11,479 nucleotides of DNA from contig JAHAAN010000060.1 of assembly GCA_018376855.1 (NCBI GenBank), positions 1-11,479 of the forward strand, written 5' to 3'. Below the pieces are notes generated by a model. That model was given only the letters and a program-made list of their open reading frames with translations, had not been told where the DNA came from and ran no database searches. Position numbers and translations under genes: made by a program. How positions within the stretch are numbered: position 1 is the stretch's first letter; each line of letters starts with the position of its first letter. The DNA is from Clostridiales bacterium. Its GTDB lineage: Bacteria; Bacillota; Clostridia; Christensenellales; QALW01. Shown here piece by piece: positions 1 through 7,155 of the stretch.

Positions 1-166
1 TGATTTTACCTACAAGATACTGCGGGTTTTCCTTTGCGATTTCGTCAATAAGCGGCGACACCAAGCGGCAAGGCGCGCACCAATCGGCATAAAAATCCAA
101 AAGAACGGTCTTTTCGCTGTTTTTAATTTGTGCAAAATTATTTTTGGTTACATTGAGTACTGACAT
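1..166 (-). CDS. trxA: Thioredoxin, 5' portion only (runs off the left edge)
   Basis: Cytoplasmic dithiol-disulfide oxidoreductase that reduces protein disulfides and is recycled by thioredoxin reductase. Translating down from the ATG at 166 gives 55 residues, starting MSVLNVTKNNF, before the window ends. The active site WCAPC is at residues 29-33, preceded by the usual strand VLLDFYADW and followed by R34. That is the family pattern at its usual place, about 30 residues from the start. The start is supported by a purine-rich site (AGGAAAGGATG, 175-185) about 10 nt upstream. The gene has its own promoter and is separated from the operon to its right by a terminator. About half of a normal ~105-residue thioredoxin is visible, so a C-terminal fusion cannot be excluded. 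Confidence 0.93.
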   Translation of the reverse strand, partial: MSVLNVTKNNFAQIKNSEKTVLLDFYADWCAPCRLVSPLIDEIAKENPQYLVGKI

Positions 167-200
167 ATTGTTTACATCCTTTCCTTTGATCTGTGTTTGA

Positions 201-209
201 ATTATATCA
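201..209 (-). promoter_or_regulatory. Extended -10 promoter of the thioredoxin gene
   Basis: Read on the minus strand this is TGATATAAT, a perfect TGnTATAAT extended -10 element, about 35 bp upstream of the thioredoxin ATG. No good TTGACA-like -35 lies 16-18 bp upstream. Extended -10 promoters tolerate this. The expected -35 position (about 224-229) overlaps a palindrome, which suggests regulation. Confidence 0.65.
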
Positions 210-227
210 GAGCAAAACGGCTTTTTC

Positions 228-242
228 TGTGATAAGATCACA
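228..242. promoter_or_regulatory. 15-bp palindrome, candidate operator of the thioredoxin promoter
   Basis: TGTGAT-AAG-ATCACA is a perfect 6-bp inverted repeat with a 3-bp spacer, overlapping the -35 position of the thioredoxin promoter. The TGTGA/TCACA half-sites are the kind used by CRP/FNR-type and Rex-type regulators, but the usual spacing in those families is one base longer. The regulator cannot be named. A bound repressor here would block RNA polymerase. No gene for a candidate regulator is in the window. Confidence 0.4.
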
Positions 243-315
243 ATCGCAATATAAGTTTACTCAAGTTAAATCACATCAACCAAAATGATTCCGCCTAAAA
301 ATCTCATTAAACAAG

Positions 316-356
316 AAAAAAAAACAGGAGCTCAGACCGCACATTCCTGTTCTTTT
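316..356 (-). terminator. Rho-independent terminator closing the queT-dnaC operon
   Basis: On the minus strand the arms AACAGGA (345-351) and TCCTGTT (323-329) flank a 15-nt loop and run straight into a T tract (316-324). Pairing can be extended by A-U pairs from the flanking A-rich and T-rich runs. It lies about 115 bp past the stop of the last operon gene and before the thioredoxin promoter, which is where an operon terminator is expected. The rest of the 306-bp gene-free stretch 167-472 holds only the thioredoxin promoter, its palindrome and AT-rich sequence with no convincing small gene. Confidence 0.7.
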
Positions 357-472
357 TAAATATCTTGCATGACATGCCTATAATTTCAATAAAACCGCAC
401 CGTAAAAATGTATTCTATTGTTCCCTAAAACAAAGAAACATTCTCTCGCAGCGTCTCTTTTTATACACTGCG

Positions 473-1435
473 CTATGATCTTTTTATAAGGCGCAGATCG
501 TTGCCGATAAAACGGAGGCAGCGTGAATTCTGCGCATCAAGCAGGCGCGAAGCGATACGTTCCGTATATCGCTGCGCAAGCTGATCGGGCGTTAGGTTTG
601 TGCTGATGAGCAGCGCCTTGCCTGAGCGGCAGCGCTCGTTGATGACCATAAACAAATATTCCACCACGATATTGTTCAGCATGGGTTCCATGCCAAGCTC
701 GTCAATAATAAGCAAATCGATTTCATAAAGGCGTTCAAGCGCGCTGCCGCCTTCAAAAGCAGCCTTGCGTAAAACTTCAATCAGCCGCGAGGCAGTGATG
801 CTCAGCACCGAATACCCGCGCTCTAATATCTTACCTGCCATACAGTTCAGCAAAAAGGTTTTTCCGGTACCCGTTTGGCCACTGAATAAAACGTTCGGCT
901 TTTTATTACGGGGAAAAGTCTCCGCATAACGCAAACAGTACTTTTTAATATTCTGCATAGCCTCATAAGGCGAAACACCGGTTTGCGGATCGTTTTCACG
1001 GCTGAAAATGCTGTCGTCAAAGCGCTCAAAGGTCTGCTCCTGAGCACCCTCTAAGCTGGCGCTTCGGTACAGCCTTTCAAGCAGACGCTTGGTAAAGCAC
1101 GGGCAGCGCTTTCCCTGCTGCAAAACGCCGGTATCCCTGCATTGCGGACATTCGTACACATTCTCCAGATAATCGGCAGAATACCCGTTTCTCTCCAGCA
1201 TTTCCTGCATACGCGCTTCAATAGCCTGAACCTGAGAAGAGATATCTTCCGCTTCCTCCCCCGCTCGCTTTGCACGAAATCGCGAAACAATCAGCCTGCG
1301 CTTACGTGTATCCAACGCCTGCAACTCCGGAATGCGCGCAAAAACTTCCTCTCTGCGCCGATCCTTTTCCAGCTCCGCCCGTATGACCTTTTGAGCGTAT
1401 TCACTTTCCAAAATACGCAGCGCCGAATCCGCCAT
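473..1435 (-). CDS. DnaC/DnaI-type AAA+ ATPase, putative replicative helicase loader
   Basis: AAA+ ATPase of the DnaC/DnaI/IstB type, 320 residues. It is expected to load the replicative helicase onto DNA at initiation or restart. The N-terminal ~90 residues are charged and helical. Four cysteines follow in a zinc-knuckle arrangement (CPQC at 96-99, CPC at 111-113). The ATPase has Walker A GQTGTGKT (186-193), Walker B LLIIDE (241-246), sensor-1-like STN (278-280) and an arginine-rich ERIASRL segment (292-298). Transposon IstB proteins share the ATPase core, but there is no istA partner or IS end nearby and the zinc-knuckle N-terminus fits a loader. The ATG at 1435 has a perfect AAGGAG (1444-1449) 8 nt upstream. 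It is the last gene of the operon, 24 bp after the DnaD-family gene, and the two probably work together in primosome assembly. Confidence 0.88.
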   Translation of the reverse strand: MADSALRILESEYAQKVIRAELEKDRRREEVFARIPELQALDTRKRRLIVSRFRAKRAGEEAEDISSQVQAIEARMQEMLERNGYSADYLENVYECPQCRDTGVLQQGKRCPCFTKRLLERLYRSASLEGAQEQTFERFDDSIFSRENDPQTGVSPYEAMQNIKKYCLRYAETFPRNKKPNVLFSGQTGTGKTFLLNCMAGKILERGYSVLSITASRLIEVLRKAAFEGGSALERLYEIDLLIIDELGMEPMLNNIVVEYLFMVINERCRSGKALLISTNLTPDQLAQRYTERIASRLLDAQNSRCLRFIGNDLRLIKRS

Positions 1436-1459
1436 GCCGTTCGCTCCTTCCTTTTACCT

Positions 1460-2899
1460 TTATGTTTCTTCATCCTCCAGCTCGTCCAGCCTAGTAAACA
1501 CATTGCTGTAATCCCTATTCGCGCGCGCATCATAGCTGTGCGCTGCTGTTTGCTTAAAGCCTGCCGCCTGCTGTTTATTCTCTTTCCCTGCCAATATCTC
1601 GCCCAACTGCTTAAGCTTTTGAGCAGGCGCAGTAACACTCCCCGCCGCTTCAAGAATTTTTTCGGCAGAGTACCCTTCTTTCTCTACCCAGTCAATATAA
1701 AGCAAGCGATCTGCTTTCGTAACGGCGCGCCTGAGCGACAACGCTTCAAACACGCGCGCAAGCTGCGCGTCATAACGCGCTAAGTCCAGCTCATACTGCT
1801 TCATCTGCGCTTCGGTAAACGCATGACACTCTGCCCATTTATCCAAGGCTTGCTCATATTTATCCAAGCTTTTATAGGCCTTGCCCGCGAATTCCGCCGC
1901 CGCATAAAGCATTCCGTCCTGAGAAAAGCCCATTTGCCGCGAAGTATCAAGCAGCTCCAAAAGCTTAGGCGTAACGCCTCCGGAGCGCATCCCCATTTGC
2001 TCCAGCACCGCCTGTGCAAAAGCGCGCTCCTCATTGGAACGGTCAAGCGCCTGCCGTGCGTCTCCGGCGTTTTGTTTGCCCTGTTCATAAATTCCCTGCA
2101 CGATTTTATCTAAGTACGCAAAGGAAGGCGTTGCCGTTTTCGTTGTTTCACTGCACGCTTCCAACACCGCCTCATGGCTCATATGCCATTCCTGCGTCCA
2201 TTTTTCATATAACTTCACTTCTTCAATAGAGGGCATTCGCTTCAAACCGATATGAAGCATAATCTCGTTGATACGGTGATGCTCCAGCTCAAAAATCGTC
2301 AAATAACGCTCCGCCGCCTCCGGCGTAGTAATGCCGCCGTCCGCCCAGCTGCGTATGATCTTTTCGATATACTGAAAGGGGCTGCGGACTGTTTTGCTTT
2401 CATGCTGCATATTCATCATACCATGCTGCACGGCAAGCAGCACGACCTCCTGCGGCATCTGGTAAACCTCGATCCAATCCCTTGCCTTTTCCATCTCCGC
2501 CGGGCGCAGCTCCCGCCCGCCCACAAGCGTTTTCAGCGCGGAAAAATAATCGGAAAAACCCGTCATCATGGCGGGCACTTCGCTATGCTTCATCATTGCG
2601 GCATTTTTCACGGAGCGAATCTCTATCACAAGCGGATGCTCACTCACCAACTTCAAAAGCCCCGTCTGCGCAAAATATTCCAACGCACTTTTAATTTCGG
2701 GAAGCGTCTGCCCAACGGCAACAGCCAGCTTTTTAAGGCTGTCGCAGCCGCTGTCCCGGCCGCTTACGATATACTGGCAATACAAATAGACCTTTACATA
2801 TTCCGCCGGCATATCCGCAAGAAAGATTCTGAAAAACTCCCCCTCCAGCGCCACAACATCGCCAAACGGATTTTCTGCCGCATATACGCAGATCGGCAT
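1460..2899 (-). CDS. DnaD-family replication initiation protein with tandem DnaD-like modules
   Basis: 479-residue DnaD/DnaB_2-family protein, about twice the length of Bacillus DnaD (~230 aa). Family members bind and remodel DNA during replication initiation and help recruit the helicase loader, consistent with the dnaC-like gene directly downstream. Residues ~25-90 look like the N-terminal winged helix (KVYLYCQYIV, then LKKLAVAVGQTLPEIKSAL). DnaD-like helical modules follow at ~115-200 (ending FQYIEKIIRSW) and ~208-275 (ending FAYLDKIVQGIYEQG). Two more divergent copies appear at ~291-370 (MGFSQDGMLYAAAEF) and ~380-440 (YSAEKILEAAGSV). The last 40 residues are polar and acidic. The ATG at 2899 has a GAAGGGGGA site (2908-2916) 8 nt upstream. 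No transmembrane segment is evident. The family call is firm; the exact number of modules is my reading of a repeated pattern. Confidence 0.8.
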   Translation of the reverse strand: MPICVYAAENPFGDVVALEGEFFRIFLADMPAEYVKVYLYCQYIVSGRDSGCDSLKKLAVAVGQTLPEIKSALEYFAQTGLLKLVSEHPLVIEIRSVKNAAMMKHSEVPAMMTGFSDYFSALKTLVGGRELRPAEMEKARDWIEVYQMPQEVVLLAVQHGMMNMQHESKTVRSPFQYIEKIIRSWADGGITTPEAAERYLTIFELEHHRINEIMLHIGLKRMPSIEEVKLYEKWTQEWHMSHEAVLEACSETTKTATPSFAYLDKIVQGIYEQGKQNAGDARQALDRSNEERAFAQAVLEQMGMRSGGVTPKLLELLDTSRQMGFSQDGMLYAAAEFAGKAYKSLDKYEQALDKWAECHAFTEAQMKQYELDLARYDAQLARVFEALSLRRAVTKADRLLYIDWVEKEGYSAEKILEAAGSVTAPAQKLKQLGEILAGKENKQQAAGFKQTAAHSYDARANRDYSNVFTRLDELEDEET

Positions 2900-2937
2900 A
2901 GAAAAAATCCCCCTTCAAAAACACCGTTTATACACTC

Positions 2938-3285
2938 TCAGCCAAAGCTCTCCCCAAAGCTGCGGCCGCCCAGCACATGGAAATGCAAATGCTCTACAGA
3001 CTGGCCGCCGTCCTTACCGACATTAGATACAACCCGAAAGCCGCTCTGCGCAATGCCTTTGATTTCCGCAACGCGGCGGATCGCTGCAAACAGCGCAGGC
3101 AACATCTGCTCATTCTGTACGTTCAGCTCCATAACGGACGCAACATGCTGCTTTGGAATGACCAGCACATGAACCGGCGCGCACGGATGAATGTCTTCAA
3201 ACGCTAAAACCGTATCGTCCTCATATACCTTTTGGGCAGGAATCTCCCCCGCCGCAATTTTACAAAAAATACAGCTGCTCTCCAT
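2938..3285 (-). CDS. HIT family (histidine triad) nucleotide-binding protein
   Basis: 115-residue HIT protein of the Hint/HinT branch, a small cytosolic hydrolase of nucleoside phosphoramidates and related AMP conjugates. The histidine triad HLHFHVLGG begins at residue 99. The N-terminus has the CIFCKI zinc pair (C5, C8), then IPAQKVYEDDTVLAFEDI and the HVLVIPKQH strand that are usual for the family. Length is normal. The reading frame is open upstream to 3393, but I choose the ATG at 3285: it matches the family N-terminus and has AAAGGGAGA 5-6 nt upstream, while the extra 36 residues overlap the end of mtaB and look unrelated. It sits 20 bp after mtaB. The in vivo substrate is unknown. Confidence 0.93.
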   Translation of the reverse strand: MESSCIFCKIAAGEIPAQKVYEDDTVLAFEDIHPCAPVHVLVIPKQHVASVMELNVQNEQMLPALFAAIRRVAEIKGIAQSGFRVVSNVGKDGGQSVEHLHFHVLGGRSFGESFG

Positions 3286-3305
3286 GAAAATTCTCCCTTT
3301 CGCTT

Positions 3306-4613
3306 TTATTCTAAAGCCTCTCCGCAAAGTCCGTTTTCCGTAACACCGGTAACACGAACGCGGATCAAGCTGTTTATCTGCGCATTTCCGCATGAAAACT
3401 CTACTTCAAGATGCTCGTCTGTAAGCCCGGAAGTCTTACCCTTTTCAACCTGCTGGCACAGCACCGTAACCTCACGGTCAACGAACTTCTCCCTATATGC
3501 GCGCCCAATCTCCCTGCACACGGCAATCAGCCGAGCGGAACGCTTTTGCTTAATCTCTGAGCTTATCTGACCGTTCATTTTCGCCGCGACAGTGCCTTCG
3601 CGCACAGAGTAGGCAAACACATGAACCCACGCAAAGCCAACCTTTTCGGCAAAACGCACGGTTTCTTCAAATTCCTCCTCGGTTTCGCCGGGAAAACCCA
3701 CAATAATATCCGCTGAAAGCGCGCAATCGGGATAAAGCACACGCAGCCGTTCAACCGCTGCATAAAATTCTTCCGTTGTGTAACGGCGATTCATGCGTGC
3801 AAGCACGCTGTTACAGCCCGATTGCAGCGAAAGGTGAAAATGCCTGCAAGCCTTAGGCAGCTTTGAAAGCTCAGAAACAAACTCCTGCGTAATCACCACA
3901 GGCTCCAACGAGCCAAGCCTGATCCTTTCTATGCCCGGCAATGCATGAACGGCGCGCAGAACAGAAAGCAAATCTTCACCCGTTTTTAAATCCCTGCCAT
4001 AAGACGAAAGGTTAATTCCGTTAAGAACAATCTCTTTATAACCGGCAGCGGCAAGACGCGCCGCCTCCTGCACAACGGATGCAGTGCTTCTGGAACGCAC
4101 CGGCCCTCTCAGATAGGGAATGATGCAGTATGCACAGTAATTATTGCAGCCGTCCTGAATTTTAATGTACGCTCTGGTCTTTTCATGATGCGCTGAAAGC
4201 GGCATTTCCTCAAAAGTTCTGCACGAACGCACATCGCAGACGGCGTTGATTGCTTCATCTTCCTGCTTAAGACCCCGAAGCAAATCCGGCAAGCGGCTCT
4301 TCTGCGCCGAACCGACAACAAGCCGCACTCCGGCCATTGCAAGCAGCTCACCTGCCGCACGCTGCGCATAGCACCCTGCCACAGCAATGATCGCCTGCGG
4401 GTTTTTCCGATGTGCACGGGCAATCAGCTGACGCGACTTACTTTCGGCTGTCTGTGTAACGGAACAGGTATTGATAACATATACATCCGCCTCCTCGGAG
4501 AACGGAACGATCACATAACCTTCGGCAGCAAACCGCTCTGAAAGCGCCTGCGTTTCACACTGATTCACCTTGCACCCCAGCGTTGCAAACGCCGCTCTTT
4601 TTCCCGCTGCCAT
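3306..4613 (-). CDS. mtaB: MtaB-type t6A tRNA methylthiotransferase (radical SAM)
   Basis: 435-residue radical-SAM enzyme that adds a methylthio group to t6A37 of ANN-decoding tRNAs, giving ms2t6A. Domain order is standard. The N-terminal UPF0004 domain has cysteines C14 (in TLGCKVNQCET), C50 (INTCSVT) and C81 (AGCYAQ) for one Fe-S cluster. The radical-SAM core has CNNYCAYC (C156, C160, C163) for the second. The C-terminal ~60 residues fit a TRAM-like RNA-binding domain (KFVDREVTVLCQQVEKGKTSG). The TLGCKVNQCET motif separates MtaB from MiaB and RimO. It starts 4 nt after the rsmE stop, so translation is probably coupled; only a G-rich patch precedes the ATG. TcdA, encoded about 3.4 kb upstream on the same strand, uses the same t6A37 nucleoside. 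Confidence 0.94.
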   Translation of the reverse strand: MAAGKRAAFATLGCKVNQCETQALSERFAAEGYVIVPFSEEADVYVINTCSVTQTAESKSRQLIARAHRKNPQAIIAVAGCYAQRAAGELLAMAGVRLVVGSAQKSRLPDLLRGLKQEDEAINAVCDVRSCRTFEEMPLSAHHEKTRAYIKIQDGCNNYCAYCIIPYLRGPVRSRSTASVVQEAARLAAAGYKEIVLNGINLSSYGRDLKTGEDLLSVLRAVHALPGIERIRLGSLEPVVITQEFVSELSKLPKACRHFHLSLQSGCNSVLARMNRRYTTEEFYAAVERLRVLYPDCALSADIIVGFPGETEEEFEETVRFAEKVGFAWVHVFAYSVREGTVAAKMNGQISSEIKQKRSARLIAVCREIGRAYREKFVDREVTVLCQQVEKGKTSGLTDEHLEVEFSCGNAQINSLIRVRVTGVTENGLCGEALE

Positions 4614-4617
4614 TGAA

Positions 4618-5343
4618 TTACCCCATTTCCCCGTTATAACCCAAAATCAACGCTGCTGCCGTGCAGCCCGCCGTTTCCGTGCGCAAAATCCTTCTGCCGA
4701 GACTGACCGTGAGCGCGCCGGCCGCGCACAGCCGCTCCGCCTCCGCAAGATCCAGCCCGCCCTCCGGCCCAATATAAAGCCCGATATCCGAACAAGGAGT
4801 GTTTTCAACCGTCTCCCGCAGTCCACGTGAAAGCTCGCCCTCGTAACAAACGATAAACAACTGATGCTTGCTTACCTGTATTGCTTCGGAGCGGATTGGC
4901 TGTGCAACTTCCGGAATCAGCGCGCGGCCGCACTGTTTGCAGGCAGCCTGCACGATGCGCGCATACCGTTCACGTTTAGCCGCCGCCTCCTTCTGCGCAA
5001 GGCGCACGACCGACCGCGGCGACATCACGGGAACAAACGCCGCCACACCGATCTCAGTGCAGCGCGTCAGAATCCCTTCCATTTTATCGCCTTTAGGAAT
5101 TCCCTGATACAAAGTAATACGCAGCCGCGGCTCGCTGTTTGTTTCAGTGCATGAGAGCACTTTTGCCAAACAGCTTTCACCCACAGAAACCAATTCGCAG
5201 TCATATTCCTTGCCGCTGTTGTCACAGACCAGCAGCCGATCTCCTGCTCTCATCCGCAAAACGTTGACAATATGGTGCGCCTCTTGGCCTGCAATAGAAA
5301 CCTCGTTGCCAAAAACGCCCTGTTCAATATAAAATCTTCGCAT
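4618..5343 (-). CDS. rsmE: 16S rRNA (uracil1498-N3)-methyltransferase RsmE
   Basis: 241-residue SPOUT-fold methyltransferase making m3U1498 in 16S rRNA of the 30S subunit. The N-terminal PUA-like domain starts MRRFYIE and has the GQEAHHIVNVLRMRAGD segment. The knotted SAM-binding domain carries YQGIPKGDKME (79-89), IGPEGG (191-196) and LGRRILRTETA (215-225), the family signature. Length is normal. The ATG overlaps the stop of the upstream membrane-protein gene by one base (TAATG). No good Shine-Dalgarno sits at proper distance, so termination-reinitiation is likely. In many Firmicutes rsmE follows prmA; here the upstream genes are two membrane proteins instead. Confidence 0.95.
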   Translation of the reverse strand: MRRFYIEQGVFGNEVSIAGQEAHHIVNVLRMRAGDRLLVCDNSGKEYDCELVSVGESCLAKVLSCTETNSEPRLRITLYQGIPKGDKMEGILTRCTEIGVAAFVPVMSPRSVVRLAQKEAAAKRERYARIVQAACKQCGRALIPEVAQPIRSEAIQVSKHQLFIVCYEGELSRGLRETVENTPCSDIGLYIGPEGGLDLAEAERLCAAGALTVSLGRRILRTETAGCTAAALILGYNGEMG

Positions 5344-5954
5344 TATTTATACAAACATATGCGCACAAAGCGCTCTCCTATCTCTTCAAAACTATAATCT
5401 GAAAACCGATCTGTCAATTCGCTGTAAAGAACCTTTTCCGGCAAATACAGATAACCCTCCAAGCGCTGCGCATGATCCAGCGTCGGGAACAGCACGCAAA
5501 TCTTATCCCCTTCGCAGATATAGATATATGCCTTTCCGTTTACGCTCAGCTTTGCCTCTTCTCCCTGAAGAACTACCTGCTCTTCACGCGCGCACTCCAG
5601 CTGAAGGCGCTGCGCCGTTTGCGTAAGCGGTTCCAAATTATGCGAAACATACTGACTGTTCTGATAGCTTTCAATCGGTGAAAGCAGCAAAAACGCCAAA
5701 ACCGTGCAAAGCACCGCAGCAGCCGGCGGAAGAAACAGCCCTCCTCTAAAACGTGTCTCATCCTGTATGGAATAAAGGATCCTGCCAAAGTAGACGAGCG
5801 CAAGAAGAACCTCCCCTGCGATCAGAAGCCATAAAGCTGCTGTAGCGATCCCGCCGACCGCGGTATAAATCTGATTATAAAATGCCGATACAAGCACAAA
5901 CAGCAGCGCCATTCCGGCTGCAAGCGCTGCACTGATCTTATCGCTCTTTTTCAA
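5343..5954 (-). CDS. Unrecognised membrane protein, three TM helices plus C-terminal soluble domain
   Basis: 203 residues, family not recognised. Hydrophobic helices at about 8-25, 36-58 and 73-92 are followed by a ~110-residue hydrophilic domain. Charges (KK at the N-terminus, three arginines in the 59-70 loop) predict an N-in topology with the C-terminal domain outside the membrane. That domain looks beta/alpha (KAYIYICEGDKICVLF, then EGYLYLPEKVLYSEL). There is no catalytic motif and no lipobox. The start is a TTG, decided by a strong GGAGGAAGG site (5959-5967) 4 nt upstream; no in-frame ATG fits. It is 15 bp downstream of another membrane protein gene and overlaps rsmE by one base, so it belongs to the operon. 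Whether it assists QueT or is unrelated cannot be told. Confidence 0.75.
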   Translation of the reverse strand: MKKSDKISAALAAGMALLFVLVSAFYNQIYTAVGGIATAALWLLIAGEVLLALVYFGRILYSIQDETRFRGGLFLPPAAAVLCTVLAFLLLSPIESYQNSQYVSHNLEPLTQTAQRLQLECAREEQVVLQGEEAKLSVNGKAYIYICEGDKICVLFPTLDHAQRLEGYLYLPEKVLYSELTDRFSDYSFEEIGERFVRICLYK

Positions 5955-5958
5955 TACG

Positions 5959-5967
5959 CCTTCCTCC
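5959..5967 (-). promoter_or_regulatory. Shine-Dalgarno site fixing a TTG start
   Basis: On the minus strand GGAGGAAGG lies 4 nt from the TTG at 5954, with the GGAGG core 8 nt away. It is the only good ribosome-binding site near the beginning of this frame, so it supports the non-ATG start of the three-TM membrane protein. Confidence 0.75.
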
Positions 5968-5969
5968 GT

Positions 5970-6611
5970 TTATAAACTGTGGAGCTGCTCGCCGCTGCGA
6001 GCACGAATGACCGTTTTTGCTCCGATATACAATAACATTCCATGTGCCAAAACCGAAAAACCGATCTGAAACAGGGAAAAGATCGCATAAAAAACCACTG
6101 CATCCCCGCTCTGCGACACTCCGATATTCGCTGCAATATCCTGTACCGCAGCAATCATCTGCGAACCGTCGTAAAAAACTAACAGCACGGCTGCTCCGCA
6201 CACGCACAGCACTGCGGCGCAGGAGCTTAAAATCATGCAATTTTTAGGCAGCACGCAGCATACCGTTAATACCGCCAATGAAAGCGCTGAAAGCAAACAA
6301 GCCAAAAGCAAAATGACCGACACAACATTGGCCGCCCCAATCCCCAATGCAAAAGCCGCGCATGAGGAAACAAAAGTAAGCGCTCCCAACGCCGCGGCTA
6401 CCCACCGTGAAACCTTTCCCGCACCGTCAGTCCGTTCGGCAAAACGCACATATAATATAACTGCCTGCGTAAACAGCAAAAGAAACCATGTAAGGCCGAA
6501 GAAAAAGCGCGTATCGATCGCCATGCCTGCCAAAAGCATAACATGACGCCCCGTATAGATTAACGCACAGGCAAAAACCAGTAATGCCGCTATAAATTTG
6601 TTTTTATTCAT
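5970..6611 (-). CDS. Unrecognised six-TM integral membrane protein
   Basis: 213 residues, family not recognised. About six hydrophobic helices can be seen, at roughly 7-29, 37-56, 70-92, 94-118, 126-147 and 173-198, joined by short loops. The N-terminus (MNKNK) and the C-terminus (VIRARSGEQ) are both basic, consistent with both ends in the cytoplasm. It is rich in Ala, Leu, Cys and Val. No transporter, enzyme or ATPase motif is visible. The frame is open to 6647, but the ATG at 6611 is preferred because AAGGAG (6616-6621) lies 4 nt upstream and the hydrophobic segment follows directly. It overlaps the 3' end of queT by 8 bases (ATGAATAA), implying coupled translation. A role with QueT is only a suggestion from position. 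Confidence 0.75.
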   Translation of the reverse strand: MNKNKFIAALLVFACALIYTGRHVMLLAGMAIDTRFFFGLTWFLLLFTQAVILYVRFAERTDGAGKVSRWVAAALGALTFVSSCAAFALGIGAANVVSVILLLACLLSALSLAVLTVCCVLPKNCMILSSCAAVLCVCGAAVLLVFYDGSQMIAAVQDIAANIGVSQSGDAVVFYAIFSLFQIGFSVLAHGMLLYIGAKTVIRARSGEQLHSL

Positions 6612-7140
6612 GAATCTCCTTTTGCGGAAGCGTTCTGCCACGCACATCTCTCCCGCCCAAAGTTCTTATCACAGGTACACGGCGAAGCAGATAAACCAGC
6701 GGAACACCGACAAGATAACAAGCTCCAAACTGCCCGATTCCAACCCCCGCCATATTAAAGCCTAACAGTGTCCATGAAGGTTCAGCCGTGGTAATTGTCA
6801 GCACCGCGCCAATCACGATCGCATTGATTACAACAGGATACACCGCGCCCAAAAACGGATTGGTATGCTTGCTTGTCAGATAAGCGGCGAGCAGCGTGGC
6901 CAACGAACCGAAAATAATGTCCAACAATGTGCAGCCGCCCAGCAAATTTGCCAAAAAGCAGCCTACGGCAAGCGCCGGCACCGTCTGTGGAAAAAGCATA
7001 GGCAGCAGCGTGAGCGCCTCAGAAATGCGAAACTGCGTTCCGCCGTAGCTAATAGGCTCAAGCAGCACCGTAAGCGCAGTGTACATTGCGGCAACCACGC
7101 CGCACAGAACCAAATTTTTGACCGTTAAAGACCTTTTCAT
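6604..7140 (-). CDS. queT: QueT family transporter (ECF S-component for a queuosine precursor)
   Basis: 178-residue membrane protein of the QueT family (COG4708), the substrate-binding S-component of an energy-coupling-factor transporter proposed to import queuosine precursors such as preQ1. The diagnostic block YGGTQFRISEAL is at residues 32-43, followed by LLPMLFP and the ANLLGGCTLLDIIFGSLATLLAAYLTSK-type segment cut here to its key parts (ANLLGG, DIIFGSLATLLAA). About five or six helices span the chain, ending in a basic tail. The shared ECF ATPases and T-component are not in the window, as expected for group II ECF systems. First gene of the operon, with its own promoter and a preQ1-like leader. 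The ATG at 7140 has GGGGGA 7-9 nt upstream. Confidence 0.93.
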   Translation of the reverse strand: MKRSLTVKNLVLCGVVAAMYTALTVLLEPISYGGTQFRISEALTLLPMLFPQTVPALAVGCFLANLLGGCTLLDIIFGSLATLLAAYLTSKHTNPFLGAVYPVVINAIVIGAVLTITTAEPSWTLLGFNMAGVGIGQFGACYLVGVPLVYLLRRVPVIRTLGGRDVRGRTLPQKEIHE

Positions 7141-7155
7141 TATGAAATTCCCCCG

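Noticed and set aside
420..480. Second terminator just after the dnaC-like gene (CGCAG/CTGCG arms)
   Set aside because: Short stem with a long loop and no T tract on the transcribed side. The hairpin at 316-356 is a much better terminator.
473..1435. IstB transposition helper
   Set aside because: No istA, no terminal repeats, and the gene is in a stable operon after a DnaD-family gene. The N-terminal cysteine knuckle fits a helicase loader.
1142..1783. 213-codon plus-strand open frame across the dnaC/dnaD junction
   Set aside because: Antisense to two conserved genes, basic low-information protein, no promoter or Shine-Dalgarno.
2252..3172. 306-codon plus-strand open frame
   Set aside because: It is antisense to the DnaD-family and HIT genes. 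It has no ribosome-binding site, an Arg/His/Pro-rich composition typical of frame shadows, and no recognisable motif.
3286..3393. N-terminal extension of the HIT gene
   Set aside because: The 36 extra residues overlap mtaB and lack HIT-family similarity. The ATG at 3285 has a proper ribosome-binding site.
6612..6647. N-terminal extension of the six-TM protein
   Set aside because: It lies inside queT with no ribosome-binding site. The ATG at 6611 is preceded by AAGGAG and starts directly before the first helix.
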